Positions 1-11,700 of a stretch of DNA of 64,000 bases are shown here, piece by piece. The stretch spans positions 372,001 to 436,000 of the forward strand of contig CM053141.1 of assembly GCA_028571685.1 (NCBI GenBank), given 5' to 3'. The translations under genes were made by a program, and so were the position numbers. This DNA is from Heterohyrax brucei. Taxonomy: Eukaryota; Chordata; Mammalia; Hyracoidea; Procaviidae. Within the stretch, counting starts at the first letter, position 1. Each line of letters starts with the position of its first letter. Under the pieces are notes generated by a model that worked only from the letters and a program-made list of their open reading frames with translations, made no database searches and was not told the DNA's origin.

Positions 1-568
1 CAACCCAGTGTTGTCACTGGACACGCCCATCAAGGTGGAAAACGATTCTGGTTCAGAGGACACAGCGGAGGGCTACACTGAGCCCCCGAGCCAGGTGTGG
101 CTGGGCGCCAGCGAGCTGACCAAGAGACAGCCGGTGGGCTTCGCTAATAGGATGCATCTAAAGATGGAGCCAGACCTCCCGGGGCCCCTGCCCCCCTGCA
201 CCGACTCCAGGCACTTCGCCTATACCCCGCACCTCCGGCCCAGCGTGCTGGGGCCTCACCCCAACTGCAGGACCACTGCCAGACCCTGCCCCCTCTACCC
301 AGCCAGCTGCGCCTGCCTGGAGCGTGTGCGCGGCCTCCCCGGGCCAGAGCCCTCCTGCCGCCCACTGCAGGACCCCGTTGCAGCCCACCCTTGCCCACTG
401 CGGTGCGACAGCAAGGCACCCGGGGCCGCATCCCTCGTCAAGCGCGAACCCCCGGACTCGCTGCCATGGGCCAAGCACAGCGACGGCAGGGGGCCGGGGA
501 GGCTTTCCAAAAGTGCCCTGGCGGCGCTGGTGCCACCCCAAGCCCCTGAGTGCACCTTCCTGCCGTAG
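1..568 (+). CDS. AHRR: AHRR, C-terminal coding end (partial, 5' part outside window)
   Basis: This is the last coding segment of the aryl hydrocarbon receptor repressor, a bHLH-PAS nuclear protein that competes with AHR for ARNT and represses xenobiotic-response genes. The frame is open from the left edge (codons begin at base 2) and stops with TAG at 566-568. The start TPIKVENDSG, then WLGASEL and VGFANRMHLKMEPD, match the C-terminal repression region of mammalian AHRR as I know it. The bHLH and PAS domains lie upstream of the window. Three psi-K-x-E motifs are visible: IKVE (Lys codon 32-34), LKME (161-163) and VKRE (440-442). The middle is Pro- and Cys-rich and diverges from the human protein, which is usual for this tail. 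No splice acceptor is needed within the segment. Identity is inferred from motifs plus synteny with EXOC3. Confidence 0.9.
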   Translation, partial: NPVLSLDTPIKVENDSGSEDTAEGYTEPPSQVWLGASELTKRQPVGFANRMHLKMEPDLPGPLPPCTDSRHFAYTPHLRPSVLGPHPNCRTTARPCPLYPASCACLERVRGLPGPEPSCRPLQDPVAAHPCPLRCDSKAPGAASLVKREPPDSLPWAKHSDGRGPGRLSKSALAALVPPQAPECTFLP

Positions 569-1939
569 CTCCGCTGCCGATTCTGGCTCGCCTCCATCCT
601 CGCTGTTGGGCTGGTGCCGGGCCATTTGTAAGTGACGTTCTCTGCAAGCTTGCACAATTTCTGTCCTCTATTACATGCATAGCATAGTATGTTCTGAATT
701 CCTTAAATGCAGTCCCCAAGCTTTTGGAATGGGACAGCACTTTTCTAGAATTAAGAGGCGCCCACAGCAGCCCTGCGGGCTCAGCGTTAGCTCGGGCTCC
801 CACACTTCCCTCACCAGCCCACCTTCGGCCTGAGCTTCAAAGGCAGGATGGACGCTTTGTAAGTGGACTTCAGAGAGCAGCCACACATGTGGCTATTCTG
901 ACTGGATGTGCAACTAGAAATATAACCTGGTGTCCCAAAGGGGAAGGTTCCAGGTGCTGTGACACTGGGCAGAGGCAGCTGTGGACACCTGATCCTGCTT
1001 TTCTGCAACTGCAGCCTGCGGGCAGTGTCACAGGCAAAGTCTGAAGTCGTTCAGGGAATGGGCAGTAACAAGAGGATACCCTTTTCTTTCTGAGAATTTA
1101 TCTGAAGATCGTTAGTAAGGTCTCTCTCTGTGAACAGCATGTGAGACAGAGCTTACAGAGCATAGGTTTGGAAGTAGAGAGATGCAAAGTGCATGGAAGA
1201 GAAACAAGAAATCAAGTTGTCTGGGGCAGCTTCTGCTCACTCTTTCTCTGAGATGTTTAATGAGGACACCATTTCTCTCCCCAGGAAGAATTGTTAATGA
1301 TGAGGAAGATAGGTGTTACATTTTAGACTAATTTTCTTGTTGTTAAGGCAGCACCTTCTGACTGCAAGACAACTGAAAGAAAAGCATAAATTGGAAAGTC
1401 AACGTCATCCATAATCCACATCCTGGGGAGAACAGGAAGTTGTGGCTTCTTCCAGGACTAGAGCCATCCAGAGTCGCACCCCAGTTAGCACAGGACAGTA
1501 CAGGGCGTGTGCACCTGAGTGTCAACATCACAGACCAGGACTCTGGGGTCTCAGGTCCCTGTGGTCAGCCCACCTGGGCAGAAATGCACAGATTGGCCTC
1601 CAAAGACAGGGGCATCTGTGTCCCAGAACCAGCTCTGCTCTGGGGCCCTGGGGGCTGGCTGCAGGGCCTGGAGGGCTGCTGCTTCACCACCACTAGGACC
1701 AGCCTGTGCTGCCCCCACTTCATTTCAACAGGAGCTTCGCCTGCTCTGGGAATCACTCAGCGTACCTGTTCCTGATTCTGGGTTGGGTCTTCGCATCTGT
1801 TCCCACAGCAGCAGGTTCTGAGAGGCCTGCCTGCTAGCATGGGCTGGGTAGCCTCTTAGTGTGCCCTGAGAGTGACAGTGGCTCTCCCCCACTGTCTTGG
1901 GCTGATGAAGGTCAAGAAGTTCAACAGTTCCATAGTATC

Positions 1940-2442
1940 GTTTTAGTCAGCTAGTGCTGCTCTAACAAATACCACAGACTGGAAGCCCTCAACAAAGGAA
2001 AGTTTATTTTTACACAGCCCAGTGGGCTACGAGTCCGAATTTGAGATGTCCACTCCAGGCGAAGGCTTTCCCACTTGTCGGCTCTGCAGGAAAGTCTGGT
2101 ATTGCATCAGTCTTTGTCCAGGGAGCATCTTGGCGCTGTACCCTCAGGTCTGAAGGACACACTCTTCGCCTGGTGCTGCTTGCTTGATGGTGTAGGGTTC
2201 CCAATTCTCTGCTTGCTTCTCTTTCCTTTTATCTCTTGCAGGATGAAAGGATTAAGGGTTGGCCAAGCCATACTCCAGGGAAACTCCCTTTACAGTGGAG
2301 TAGGGAGGTGATCTTATATAGGGATTTACAGTCCCACCCTAATCCTTTAACATACAGCACAGAAAAATCACAAAATATTAATAATCATGGCCAAGCCATA
2401 TGGCTACACATAGTTTTGGAGAGACACAATTCAATCCATGAC
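1940..2442 (-). mobile_element. MaLR/MLT1-type solitary LTR
   Basis: The sequence runs from a 'ctagtgctgctctaacaaat' start to a 'gacacaattcaatccatgac' end. Read on the - strand this is the usual arrangement of ERVL-MaLR LTRs: a 'tgaattgtgtc' start and a 'gcagcactag' end. It shares its internal 'tctctgcttgcttctc' block with the copy at 58305-58768, read in the opposite orientation. It is a solitary LTR with no internal coding part. The family was assigned from memory of consensus features and not by alignment. Confidence 0.6.
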
Positions 2443-2530
2443 AAGTGTCCTGGAATGTCACAGATGTTTGGTCAAGTAGAGGGTCAGAGAAAACAAGAGA
2501 ACCCTTCAGTGAGATGGTGATGCACCAGCC
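2443..2530 (+). mobile_element. RTE LINE 3'-tail fragment
   Basis: The stretch 'ggtcaagtagagggtcagag' followed by 'cccttcagtgagatgg' is the end of the RTE open reading frame (compare 'gtaaagtagaaggtcagcg' at about 27155). It directly abuts the LTR at 2442. It is strongly 5'-truncated and degenerate. Confidence 0.6.
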
Positions 2531-4861
2531 ACAGTGGTGGATTCAAGAACTCCGTGGTGACGAAGATGACATGAGACCTGGCAGGGCTTCCTTCTGCGGG
2601 ATGTGATGTTGCCATGGGTGGGAGCCACTGTGATAACCAATAACGCCTGGGAAAAACTCATGACCAGGAAAGTGGACACCAGAGGGGTCTAGGACGAATA
2701 ATACCTGTGGCCCACACCTCAGAGTCAACCCCAAAGGAGCTGCCATCCTCGAGTCGTGTGAGACTGTCTGAGGAGGAGACTTTCTCAGGCAGGGTGGAGC
2801 GCTCTCCCCTGGGCTCCTGCACCCTCAAGATGTGCAGAGGCATGTCCACGTGCACGCTTGTGGGACAGTGCTCGTCATACCCAGCCACAGCTGGTGGGGT
2901 GCAGGTTGTGTTCTGTGGGCACGGTGTCGCCATGTACCATCAGTTTTGTGGTTCATACTGTGGGGCCACCCGCTGTCCTCCAGCTCCTCACGCACTAAGG
3001 GGATGTCTGTGGCCCATACGTGCCGCCTGTCCCTTCCCCTACCAGGTCGGTGCCTCTATTATGCCAGCCACAGAAGTCCCCTGCGTCAGCACTTTTGTTG
3101 TTACATAGTCACATCTGTCCTAAAAAGGTGTGTGAGGAGGATGGCATGTTCACAGCAGGGATCTGGTGGTTCCTGCTTTAAATTCCCTCAGGAGTGTTAA
3201 TTACTGGGTTTCTCTCTGTTGTAACTTTTCACTACACAAATGAAAAATATTAAAATCGATATAATGTGGGGATGGGCTTGAGGGAGAAGACTAACATGTA
3301 GGTCTTTGCAGTTTCTACTGGAAAAAAATTTTCACTATTTAGACTGACTTCTTGAATTTCCTAAGCCGGCGCACTGTAGTCTCACTTCTTGGAACAGTTT
3401 TCTCCGTGCCTTCAGAAAGAGTTTTCAACTATATTTCTGATACTGTGTTTCATATTAATTTTTTGATATCAATATAAAATATTTAATACATGTTTCCCAT
3501 GAATGGAAATGTCTGCATGATTTTCCAAATGAAGTCACTTTAGTTCCTTTAGTGTGTGTGGTTAATTTGTATCCTAACCCAGTTCTTTAGTACAAGTCAG
3601 AAGGCAATGACAAAAAGGAAAACAAAAGGTGCCAGGGCTGAGGGTCCTCCTGAGGAAAGGGACAGCCTGATCCTCCCTGCAGCCATGTCAGCGGGACTGT
3701 CTTCTCAGTAGGGCTGCTTCAGAGGCCCCATCCATCCACCAGTCCTGTCACTGAAAGTCCGGGACACCTCATCCTATGAGGGTGAAGAGAAGGCAGAACA
3801 GAGCTGCCTCTCGGCAGGGCATTTGGGGTCAGCCACACCTGGTGTCAGAGCATCTGGGTGAGGCGACTTCACAGTGAAGGGGACAGGGGGCAGTTGGCCT
3901 TGGACATCAAGCCCCTGGCACAGTCACAACTTCAGGCCCCTCGCGCAGGGACCCCTTCCAAGGCCCATTTGAAGAGTACCCCCAAATCAAAGAAGTTACA
4001 GGACCCTGTACAGAACTTGGATGTATCCCTGCCAGTGGCAAGCTAAGCCTCACTGGGTGGTCTTCATCCACCCTACATGCCACAGTTTGCACAAGCCCAC
4101 TACAACCTGGACTGCTCTGAACCTCCCGAGAGCCGCCCAGGAAAGAGCTGCCCAGGTCAGACCTGTCCAGGCAAAACCTGCCCAGGCGAGACCAGGCTGT
4201 GGGAGCCAACCCTCTTCTTCACCTCCCGCATGCTGCTGGGTCGGACCAAGGTGCTCGCAGTCCCAGGCCTACTTCATCCCAGAGGCACATCTGCTTGTGC
4301 CCCCATGCCCTCCCCTGAGAGCCCTCCCCTTCACCCCCTTCCTCCTTTCCTTCCTCCCCATCAAGGACCACACAGCAGGGGCCTGTGCTGTGCAGACAGG
4401 TTTAGAAGCAGGATCCTACAGGGAAGATATGAAGGCCCAGAAACATGGACATTCACAAAGGAAATGCACGGGGCAGGAGTTTTGAGTTTCATCTGCCTGG
4501 CTGGCCAGCCTGTGAGCGGAAGGAGCAGCCCCCACCTGGGCTGGGCCAGCCTTTCTGCTTCTCTGCCTTTCTGCCCAGTGTGAGCTGGGACCCTGCACTG
4601 AACAACCACTGGGCCTGACTTCTCTTCCCTCAGACAAGATGTGAGTGTCGTATAGCCTACTTCCTGTGGAGGGCTCGGTCCCGGCCTACCAGAGGGCAGC
4701 CCTCCCAGCCTCCTGCCTGTCCCACATCAGGCCAGCCAGCCTCACTCCTGTCACTCCCCTGGCATGGTTTCTAGCTCAAGACCATCACTTTTGCTTCATT
4801 ATTTTAAACATGAAAGTACAAAGAATAGTATATGTAGGTCTAAGACCCAGATTTAACAAAA

Positions 4862-5095
4862 GCTTATGATGTCCCTGGAGAAGGACCTCACGCTTGGCCA
4901 GGTAGAGGGCGAGTGAAAAACAGGAACACCCTTCACCAGATGGACTGGCACTGTGACTGCAACAAGTGGCTCAAAGCACAGAAACAGTTGTGGGCCCAGC
5001 ACAGGACCAGACAGCGCTTTGCTGAGTCGTACATACGGTTGCTGCGAGTTGGAACCAACTTCTGGCACCTAACCACAACGACGGCACTCAGTTCC
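4862..5095 (+). mobile_element. 5'-truncated RTE LINE tail
   Basis: The copy contains the terminal RTE ORF block (tggagaaggac...ccaggtagagggcgag), then 'gactgcaacaagtggctcaa'. It ends in 'gagttggaaccaac' and 'ggcacctaaccacaacgac', the tail that RTE shares with afrotherian SINEs. It is on the + strand. Confidence 0.75.
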
Positions 5096-5804
5096 TTGTC
5101 TGCATTCTCCCTTCTGTCCCTCCCCAGGAGGAGGCAGTCCCGACGCCGAGGGGTGCCATGCCCTCTGCTGTTCTCCTTTCACTGCATCTCCATCCATCCG
5201 TAGCAATGCACACTGCTCTCCAGTTTATATAAACGGAACCATGCTGATTGCCAAGGTTCCAATTCATGCTGTCTAGACTCCACCATGATGGCTCAGCAGT
5301 GCACACATCTTCATGGTGGTCTGGCACCCTACAGGCTAGCCTCCACTGTCCACACACCTGCTGGCAGATGTGTGACTGGTTTCCAAAGCTTCTGAGCCCA
5401 CTCATCATGGCCTGGACATGACTGCCCACCCTGCTGGTCCCTATGCAGGAGTCAGGATGTACACCAAGACATGGTGAAGGCACATACAACATTTCAGGAG
5501 GTACTGCCTAACCATCCTCTAAAGTGGTTGGACCAGCTTGTCGTCCTGTGGCCCCCAAAGGGTTGGCACTTACTCCTGTCTCACCAGTACATGGTGTTAT
5601 CAGTTTAATTTTGGTCTTCTGAGGAGCGGACATGGTAGGTGGCTGTTCCATGTGCATTTCACTAATTCATCATTCATTCAAAGATACTAGTATTTGCTTA
5701 GCTCCCGCTGAGTGGCAGACCGTGGGACAGTGCTGGGAACACCTCAGAGAAGAAGGGCATCAAAACCAGGGCTGACATTTTCACGTGTGTGTGCACGTGC
5801 ATGT

Positions 5805-5985
5805 GTGTGTGAAGGTGAGCAATGAACAGGGACCAAAACAACTGACACAGTGTCTGCAACAATGGGCTCAGGCATAACAATGCTAGTGGAAGTGGTGCAG
5901 GGCTGGCCAGTGTTTTGTTCTGTGATACCAGGGTCACTGTGAGCTGGAAATGATTCAACAGCACTAACAACAAGAAAACAACTCT
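5805..5985 (+). mobile_element. 5'-truncated RTE/SINE tail
   Basis: 'cagtgtctgcaacaatgggc', then 'caggcataacaatgctagtg', then a 'gtcactgtgagctggaaatg' end correspond to the same RTE tail as at 4862-5095. A short GT-rich run (5784-5812) precedes it. Confidence 0.7.
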
Positions 5986-6239
5986 GTAAATTCTACGACG
6001 CAGTAGAAGGAGAGCAGTGACATACCAGTCAATGGAGCAACCTGTGACTCTCACCGGTACCCGTGCCTTCCTTCACATCCCAGTGTTGCTGGAGAGTGGC
6101 TTATAGAGCAGCCAGTGCAAAGCCACACTGAGAAAGTGTCACACGAGCCAGAACCTGAAGGAACAGTCTCAGCCGCAAGAGGCCTGGAGGAGGGAGCCCG
6201 GGCGTGTTCTCCAAGTGCTGGTGGCCGACAGTGGTTTCC

Positions 6240-6700
6240 CCTCAGTCTTCTGAATGCTGTTGAGAAGACTGTAGTCATTCTTATCATTTCTTTGCAGATG
6301 CTGGGTCTTATTTCTCTACTTATTTTCAAGAGTTTTGCTTTGTCTTTAAAGTTAGGAGCTCGTTTGCTTGAATTTGAAGCTTCTTTCATCAGATCTAGAA
6401 AAATGCAGCCTTATCTCTCTAATGACACTCGACTGCTGCTTCCCATCTTCTGGTTTTTATCCTCCGGATTACTGTTAAGAGGATGTTAAAACTTCCACTG
6501 TAGGCCCAAGGCCTTTTAATTATTCTTATTTCTCAGTTCTTTATCATGCTGCCCATTCTGGACGATTTCCTTAATAGGCTTTCCAACCCGGTCTCTCCTG
6601 TTTTGTAGGGGTCTGTCTACTCTGGCTTTTTAAAGTCTTGGCTGACTCTCTCTCAAAGTGGATCATTCCCATACGTGTTTTATTTTTGGGGGATAAAGGT
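6240..6700 (-). mobile_element. Probable old L1 fragment
   Basis: Read on the - strand, the sequence contains 'gacaaagcaaaactcttgaa' and neighbouring A-rich text that resembles ancient mammalian L1 sequence. It is too degenerate to place with certainty. An old unclassified repeat or unique AT-rich DNA are alternatives. Confidence 0.3.
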
Positions 6701-7356
6701 TCTTCAGTGAGGGCAAGGTTAGAGGGCTGTTGTCGCTGCGGGCCACTGAAGTTGCTTCGGAGGGAAACCAACAGCGTACGACGGGGTAGCGCAGCTCCGA
6801 GGGATTTCCGAGGCAGGCCTCCCCACGGGAGCGGCGACCACCCGTCCTCTTCCTCTCGGAGGCCCTGCTGAGTGCAGACCCGGGCTCCGGGGGCCCAGGG
6901 CAGCGCCGGGCGCGACCACAGCCCCGTCCTCCCGGGAAACGCCCTCCGGCTTCCTCCGGGCGAGGCTGAGAAGCGTCTCTCGGGAAATGTTCCTGAGTTT
7001 GCTTCTGCTAAGGGATGACTTCTAGTTATAATCTCTAGACTGGGAGTTTCTAGACCAACAGGTTTTTAAGATTTGAATCACTAAACCCAAGCGAAGTACA
7101 GAAGCACAGCTGTGAGTTCCGAGGTTGGAGGACTGGTCGTCAGCCCCAGGGTTCTGACAGAGCCAGGCAAGCTTTCTGGTCACGTTCCAGTATCTAGCCA
7201 ACTTTTCACTTTGCTTAGTAAGTTTTTTCTCCTCGCCCACCCTTCCACTGGGGAGCGCTCTGCAGGGCGAGCGTCCTTCCCCCCGGCGGGGACGCAGCCC
7301 GGGCAGCGGCCGAGGGCGCAGGACGCCGCGCCCGCCGCAGACCGCCCTCGCCCGGC

Positions 7357-7398
7357 GCTTCCGGTCGCGTCGCCGGAAGCGGAAGCCGCGCCCCGCCC
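7357..7398. promoter_or_regulatory. EXOC3: EXOC3 core promoter: paired ETS sites and GC box
   Basis: GCTTCCGG (7357-7364) and CCGGAAGC (7373-7380) form an inverted pair of ETS/GABPA-type sites. GGAAGC follows at 7381 and a CCCCGCCC box lies near 7391-7398. Such pairs are common at TATA-less, often bidirectional, CpG promoters. No TATA box is seen. Transcription start is inferred just downstream. Confidence 0.6.
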
Positions 7399-7440
7399 GC
7401 GGCCGGTAGAGCGAGGGGCGGCGGCGGCGGCGCGCGGACG
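7385..7440 (+). other. EXOC3: EXOC3 noncoding exon 1 (3' boundary supported, 5' end inferred)
   Basis: The 3' boundary is set by the donor ACG|GTGAGG at 7441-7442, inside the CpG island. The 5' end depends on the start site and is a guess. It splices to the exon whose acceptor is at 8534-8535. No in-frame coding start is needed here. Confidence 0.5.
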
Positions 7441-8535
7441 GTGAGGCGCGGCGGGGCGGCGCGCGGGGTGGCGGGCGAGGGCGGCCGGTGTGCGCCCGGG
7501 CCGGACCCCGCTGACGCGCCTCCGTGCCCGGTCCGCCCGGCTCCCGCCCGGGAGCGCAGGGGAGGAGCCCGCCGCCGGGACCCGAGCGGCCGGGCCGCTG
7601 TGCGGGGCGGACCGCGGGGCCGGGCGGGGTGTCGTCCGGGTGGGCGCCTCGGGGGCCCCGCGCTCGGGAAAGGCGGTGTGAGAAGTAAGCGCGCGACGTG
7701 GCGTGAGACCCGCACTTGGGCGCCGGAGGCTTCCCGGTTCCCCTCTGCCTTGTGGGCTGAACTCTCACGGGGGCCCCGGCGTCGTGGGCGTGTCCTGGCC
7801 GAGGGCGCCGGGGTGGCGGCGCTGCGTGGTGCGGTCCGCGCGGATCCGCACGGAGGCCGCGGAGGTGATGGGAGTGTCCGGTACTGTCCGCGTCCTTGCT
7901 GTCGGGTCCGGAGGTGACAGGAGTGCGGGACACACTGGGAGCGTGTGACACTGCGTGCACCTGTCCTCGCCGAGCGGCTCTGGGGTGGTGGGCTTGTGTG
8001 ACCCTGTGCTGCTGTTCCGTCGCTGCGGTTTCCTGAGGTGGGGGGGTGTGGTGCAGAGGTGCACCTCCAGTGTGCATGTGCGGCGTGGGATGGTGGCGGT
8101 GTGCCGCGCCTGGGAGCTCACGGCCTCAGTGAAGGGTCCTGAGGGCCGCCACGCTAGCTTGGCCCAGGGTGGTGTCCAGACTCTGGAAATGAGGAAGCTG
8201 CCCTGTCTGGGGAAGAGACGCGTCTTCGAGACTGACCTCTGACGTGGTGAGTCGACTGTGTCGTCCCACACGTCTCCCATGTGTTTACGTTTCTCATGAC
8301 TAAAATGCAGCTGTTGCTTCTCTTACAGGCAGCTTTTCTCCCATGTTTGGGTTCTGAAAGCTCCTATCTCTGGTTCAGTTTTTGCTAATCCTAGTTCAGC
8401 TTCCTTTCCGGTTTACTAGTGATCTTTCCAGACATTCCCCATAGAGCTTCAGAATGATCCACTGAGGACGTGAAGAGAGGCTAAGTTCTGTAGCTGACAT
8501 TTCTACCTTGCTAACACATTTCTCCCCATCTCCAG

Positions 8536-8735
8536 TACACCCAGGAGACCTCCAGTATGACAGGGACAGGGGTTTGGCCCACCTCTTGACCATGGAGGAG
8601 ACAGACCGGGAAGCTGTTGCCACGGCGGTCCAGAGGGTGGCTGGGGTGCTGCAGCGCCCTGACCAGCTCGACAAAGTGGAGCAGTATCGCAGAAGAGAGG
8701 CCAGGAAGAAGGCCTCTGTCGAGGCCAGGTTGAAG
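8536..8735 (+). CDS. EXOC3: EXOC3 first coding exon (coding 8592-8735)
   Basis: Acceptor AG 8534-8535 follows the pyrimidine-rich 'tttctccccatctccag'; donor GT is at 8736-8737. The first 56 nt are 5' UTR and hold the short upstream ORF. Residues 1-48 are encoded, ending ASVEARLK, the start of the N-terminal coiled coil. Phase 0. Confidence 0.93.
8557..8589 (+). CDS. Upstream ORF in EXOC3 5' UTR, 10 codons
   Basis: An ATG at 8557-8559, with A at position -3, opens a 10-codon frame. It ends at TGA 8587-8589, only two bases before the EXOC3 start at 8592. It lies in the same exon, so any transcript using this exon would carry it. The peptide itself shows no known motif. A regulatory role through leaky scanning or termination-coupled restart is inference. 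Confidence 0.45.
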   Translation: MTGTGVWPTS

Positions 8736-11700
8736 GTATGGAGGCAGAGAAACCCAGGTCCCTCCAGCTTGGTTCCTGGACAGGCAGAGGCAGAAATCTG
8801 GATTTTCAGATTCCTTTACTGAACGATTCATTTTGGTGTGCTTAGCATCACCACTGTAGTGGTTGAATTGGACTTTGTGGTGATACGGAGAGGTGAAGCT
8901 GAAATTTACCTTTCCTTAGCCCGTCCTTTCCAGTAGTGTATCACCAGTCAGTAGATCTACAAAGAAGATCTTGGGAATGTTGAAAACACCAGAGCAGCCC
9001 CGTTTCAGAGCATGCTCAGACCGTCCAGGAGTGTATCCGTTTATACAGCACTGGACTGACAGCAGCCATCCTTACTCAACAGCTACTGTTCTGTGGAGCT
9101 TCTCCCCAGCACACAGCCTGTGCTCATCTCAGCACATGCTGTAGGGGTTGCCTGGGTGCCAGGGGCTCTGCTGGGCCTGGTAGAGAGGAGGAAGTAGCTG
9201 GAGCGCTTACGACATGTGTGAGAAGGGGATGGGAAAGAAAATCGTACTTCCCGAAGATACTTTATGATTTGGATTGGCTTTCAGTTTAGTATGAAGACAT
9301 AAGGTTTTACTAAAATATGTGTGTTCATTGTAGCTATAAAGTGTTAAAACCATGTCCTGCCTTGGGGACTCAAGAGAATGCCTTTAAGGGCATTTTTTCT
9401 CACACTCACATGGCATTGAATTCATCTCTAAACTCAAAAAACTTGTGTTAGATCTAGATGTGAGGTAGCTTCATGAAATAGAATGGAAGTCATTTAATTG
9501 TACTAACAAGTCATGCAGTGACCCTGCTGGACTAATTTGAGGCAGCAGTCTATGTATTACTTTAAAGAATACTTTCAACTGTTCCAGGTTTAGCCTATTT
9601 TTATCTGTTCTAGAAGCGTGTAGACTTAACCGTCATCAGTAGTGACATAGAAGCTTTGAGTGGTCTCTTACAATCATCAGTAAATGTTTAAGTGCAACCT
9701 AGGTTCCTGGGTGAGGCGCTCCTGGCTTTGACTGTGATGGTGATCCTCTCCTACCCTTCCTGACCCCTGTCCTCTCCTTTGGCTTACAACTCACTGTGTG
9801 ACATAGTGGCTGGAGAATGGCTCTGACTGCCTCTCATGCCCCCATTCTGTTCATTGGGGTGGGCTGTCCCCGAGCAGGGTCAGCTTCCAGCTAAACTATA
9901 GCAGTCCCCCTCGAAAGCTGACCAGAAAGTTATGATACTTTGTTGGGAAACTAGGGATGCCAGAAGGGTGTGTGTGTGATACCGTTCTGGTGACAGTGCC
10001 TAAGAGGTGTCCTAGTGTCATCAGGCTGGAAGGGGTGGGAGGTGCTTTGTGTGGTCTGTGAACAGTGCTTCACAGACGTGGCTGTGCCATTGTGAGACAG
10101 CAGTGAAAACAAGAGGAAGAAGGTGTTTCACCTGGAGGAAGCACATCGCTGCTCCTCTCTCCCTTGCTGTGCTGTCTCCTCAGGCTGCAATCCAGTCCCA
10201 GCTGGATGGGGTGCGCACAGGCCTGAGCCAGCTGCACAGCGCGCTCAGCGACGTGAAGGACATCCAGCAGTCCCTGGCGGACGTCAGCCAGGACTGGAGG
10301 CGGGGCATCAACACCATCGAGAGCCTCCGGGATGTGAAGGATGCCGTGGTGCAGCACAGCCAGCTCGCTGCTGCTGTGGAGAACCTCAAGAACATCTTCT
10401 CAGGTACTGCCCGTGCCCCTGTCTGCGTTCTGCTCTCCCTTGACCCCTGCCTACGTGAGTGGCTGATGGAGAGGTGATGCTCTGCAGACTTGTCCCAGAG
10501 AGGAGGGTAGGCCGGTTCCTCTGCACAGCCACCTGCTCTGTCAGGTACTGGTGGGCGTGACCAGTTGAACAGTGAGGTGGGAGAGATGCCTGTGGTGTGG
10601 GATTTGTAGGACAGAGGCCAGGGAGGAGCTGCATTTAAGCTGTGTAGGCCGAGTCCCCTCGGGTAGCTCTCTGCTGCTGTCCTGCTGCTGGATAACAGAA
10701 CAGCTGTGAGGACTTGACTGCATATCTGAGATGAAGAAAGCAGCCCTGCCTGTCCCAGAAGGACCCACGTGCTGTGAGCAGGGAGATTGTAGGGAGGGAT
10801 GTTCACATTGGGGAAGTCCCCGTCACAGTGGGAGCCACACTTGCCAGCTGGGCAGAGATGGCTTTGAAGCCTCTCCCCACGTGGCGTGGTGTATGACGAG
10901 TACATGGTCTCTATTGTGGACAAGATCAGCTGTTCCCACAGATTTCTGTTCAGGCTGTTGCTCTGGGCATCTGGGGGCTCCCTGTACACTGCTCCCAGAC
11001 AGGAGGCCCTGGCTGGGTTGCCTGCCTGCCACCTCTCTTCCCCAACCCCTCATCTGTCTTTCCAGCTGGTTTTCTGTCTTCCTGAGACCTGTCTGCAGCC
11101 ATCTGCTGTGCACTGTCACTCCCCACTGGGTCCTTGTCCATTCATGCCGGTGTTCCAGTCCCCTTCCTCCTCCATGCTCGGTGGTTTTGCCACCTCACCT
11201 GAAACTCCTTTTGACAGCTTGGAGGCCAAACCACTCAGCTCCTGAGGCCATGGTCCTTGTGTCCATCCTATGGACCCTCGATCCAGTGGCCTTACACTCC
11301 TCTGGCCATACCGTGGGCCCTGTGTCCTGTGCAGTGCTTGGTGGGTACTCACCCCTTGGCCCTGCCCTGCAGCTATGTCAGGTCCTTGTTGCACTTCTCC
11401 CTTTGGCTGCTAGATGCACATGGGGGCTGGCTGCTTCCTGGGTGCCTTGTGTCTTTCTCCTCTCTGACACCCAAGAGCTGCTCAGCTCATTTCCCATGTC
11501 ACACTTCCCTGTTGGCTCGTAGCCTTCCTCCCGGTCTTGTAAAGCCAGAGACCCAAGTCTTTGCTGAGAGCAGCGCAGCTGTGGTGGCTGAGACTGACCC
11601 TTTCCCCCTCCAACAGATAGGCTGATAGGCCGATGCTGCATGGCTGTTCCTTGATGGGGCAGGTTTGTACTGGCCGTCTGGCGGGCCTGACTCCCTCCAG

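Larger units (their letters stand above)
569..6769 (+). other. AHRR 3' UTR and AHRR-EXOC3 intergenic DNA
   Basis: No coding exon was found here. The first part should be the AHRR 3' UTR, whose end I cannot fix. An ATTAAA hexamer at 3249-3254, in an AT-rich stretch (3225-3560), is one candidate polyadenylation signal. The rest holds a MaLR-type LTR (1940-2442), three RTE 3'-tail fragments (2443-2530, 4862-5095, 5805-5985) and L1-like antisense sequence (about 6240-6700). The open frames in it are short, lack family resemblance and are not reported as genes. Confidence 0.6.
6770..8250. promoter_or_regulatory. EXOC3: CpG island of the EXOC3 promoter
   Basis: CpG dinucleotides become dense from about 6776 and stay dense to about 8250, peaking at 7250-7700. 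The flanks are CpG-poor. The island covers the inferred noncoding first exon of EXOC3 and a good splice donor (GTGAG at 7441). Mammalian housekeeping genes such as EXOC3 usually start in such islands. In human an antisense transcript also starts here; I see no reliable antisense coding gene. Confidence 0.85.

Noticed and set aside
7022..8077. 351-codon open frame on - strand in the CpG island
   Set aside because: Low-complexity Arg/Pro/Gly translation across the EXOC3 promoter. Stops are rare because of GC content. No family resemblance.
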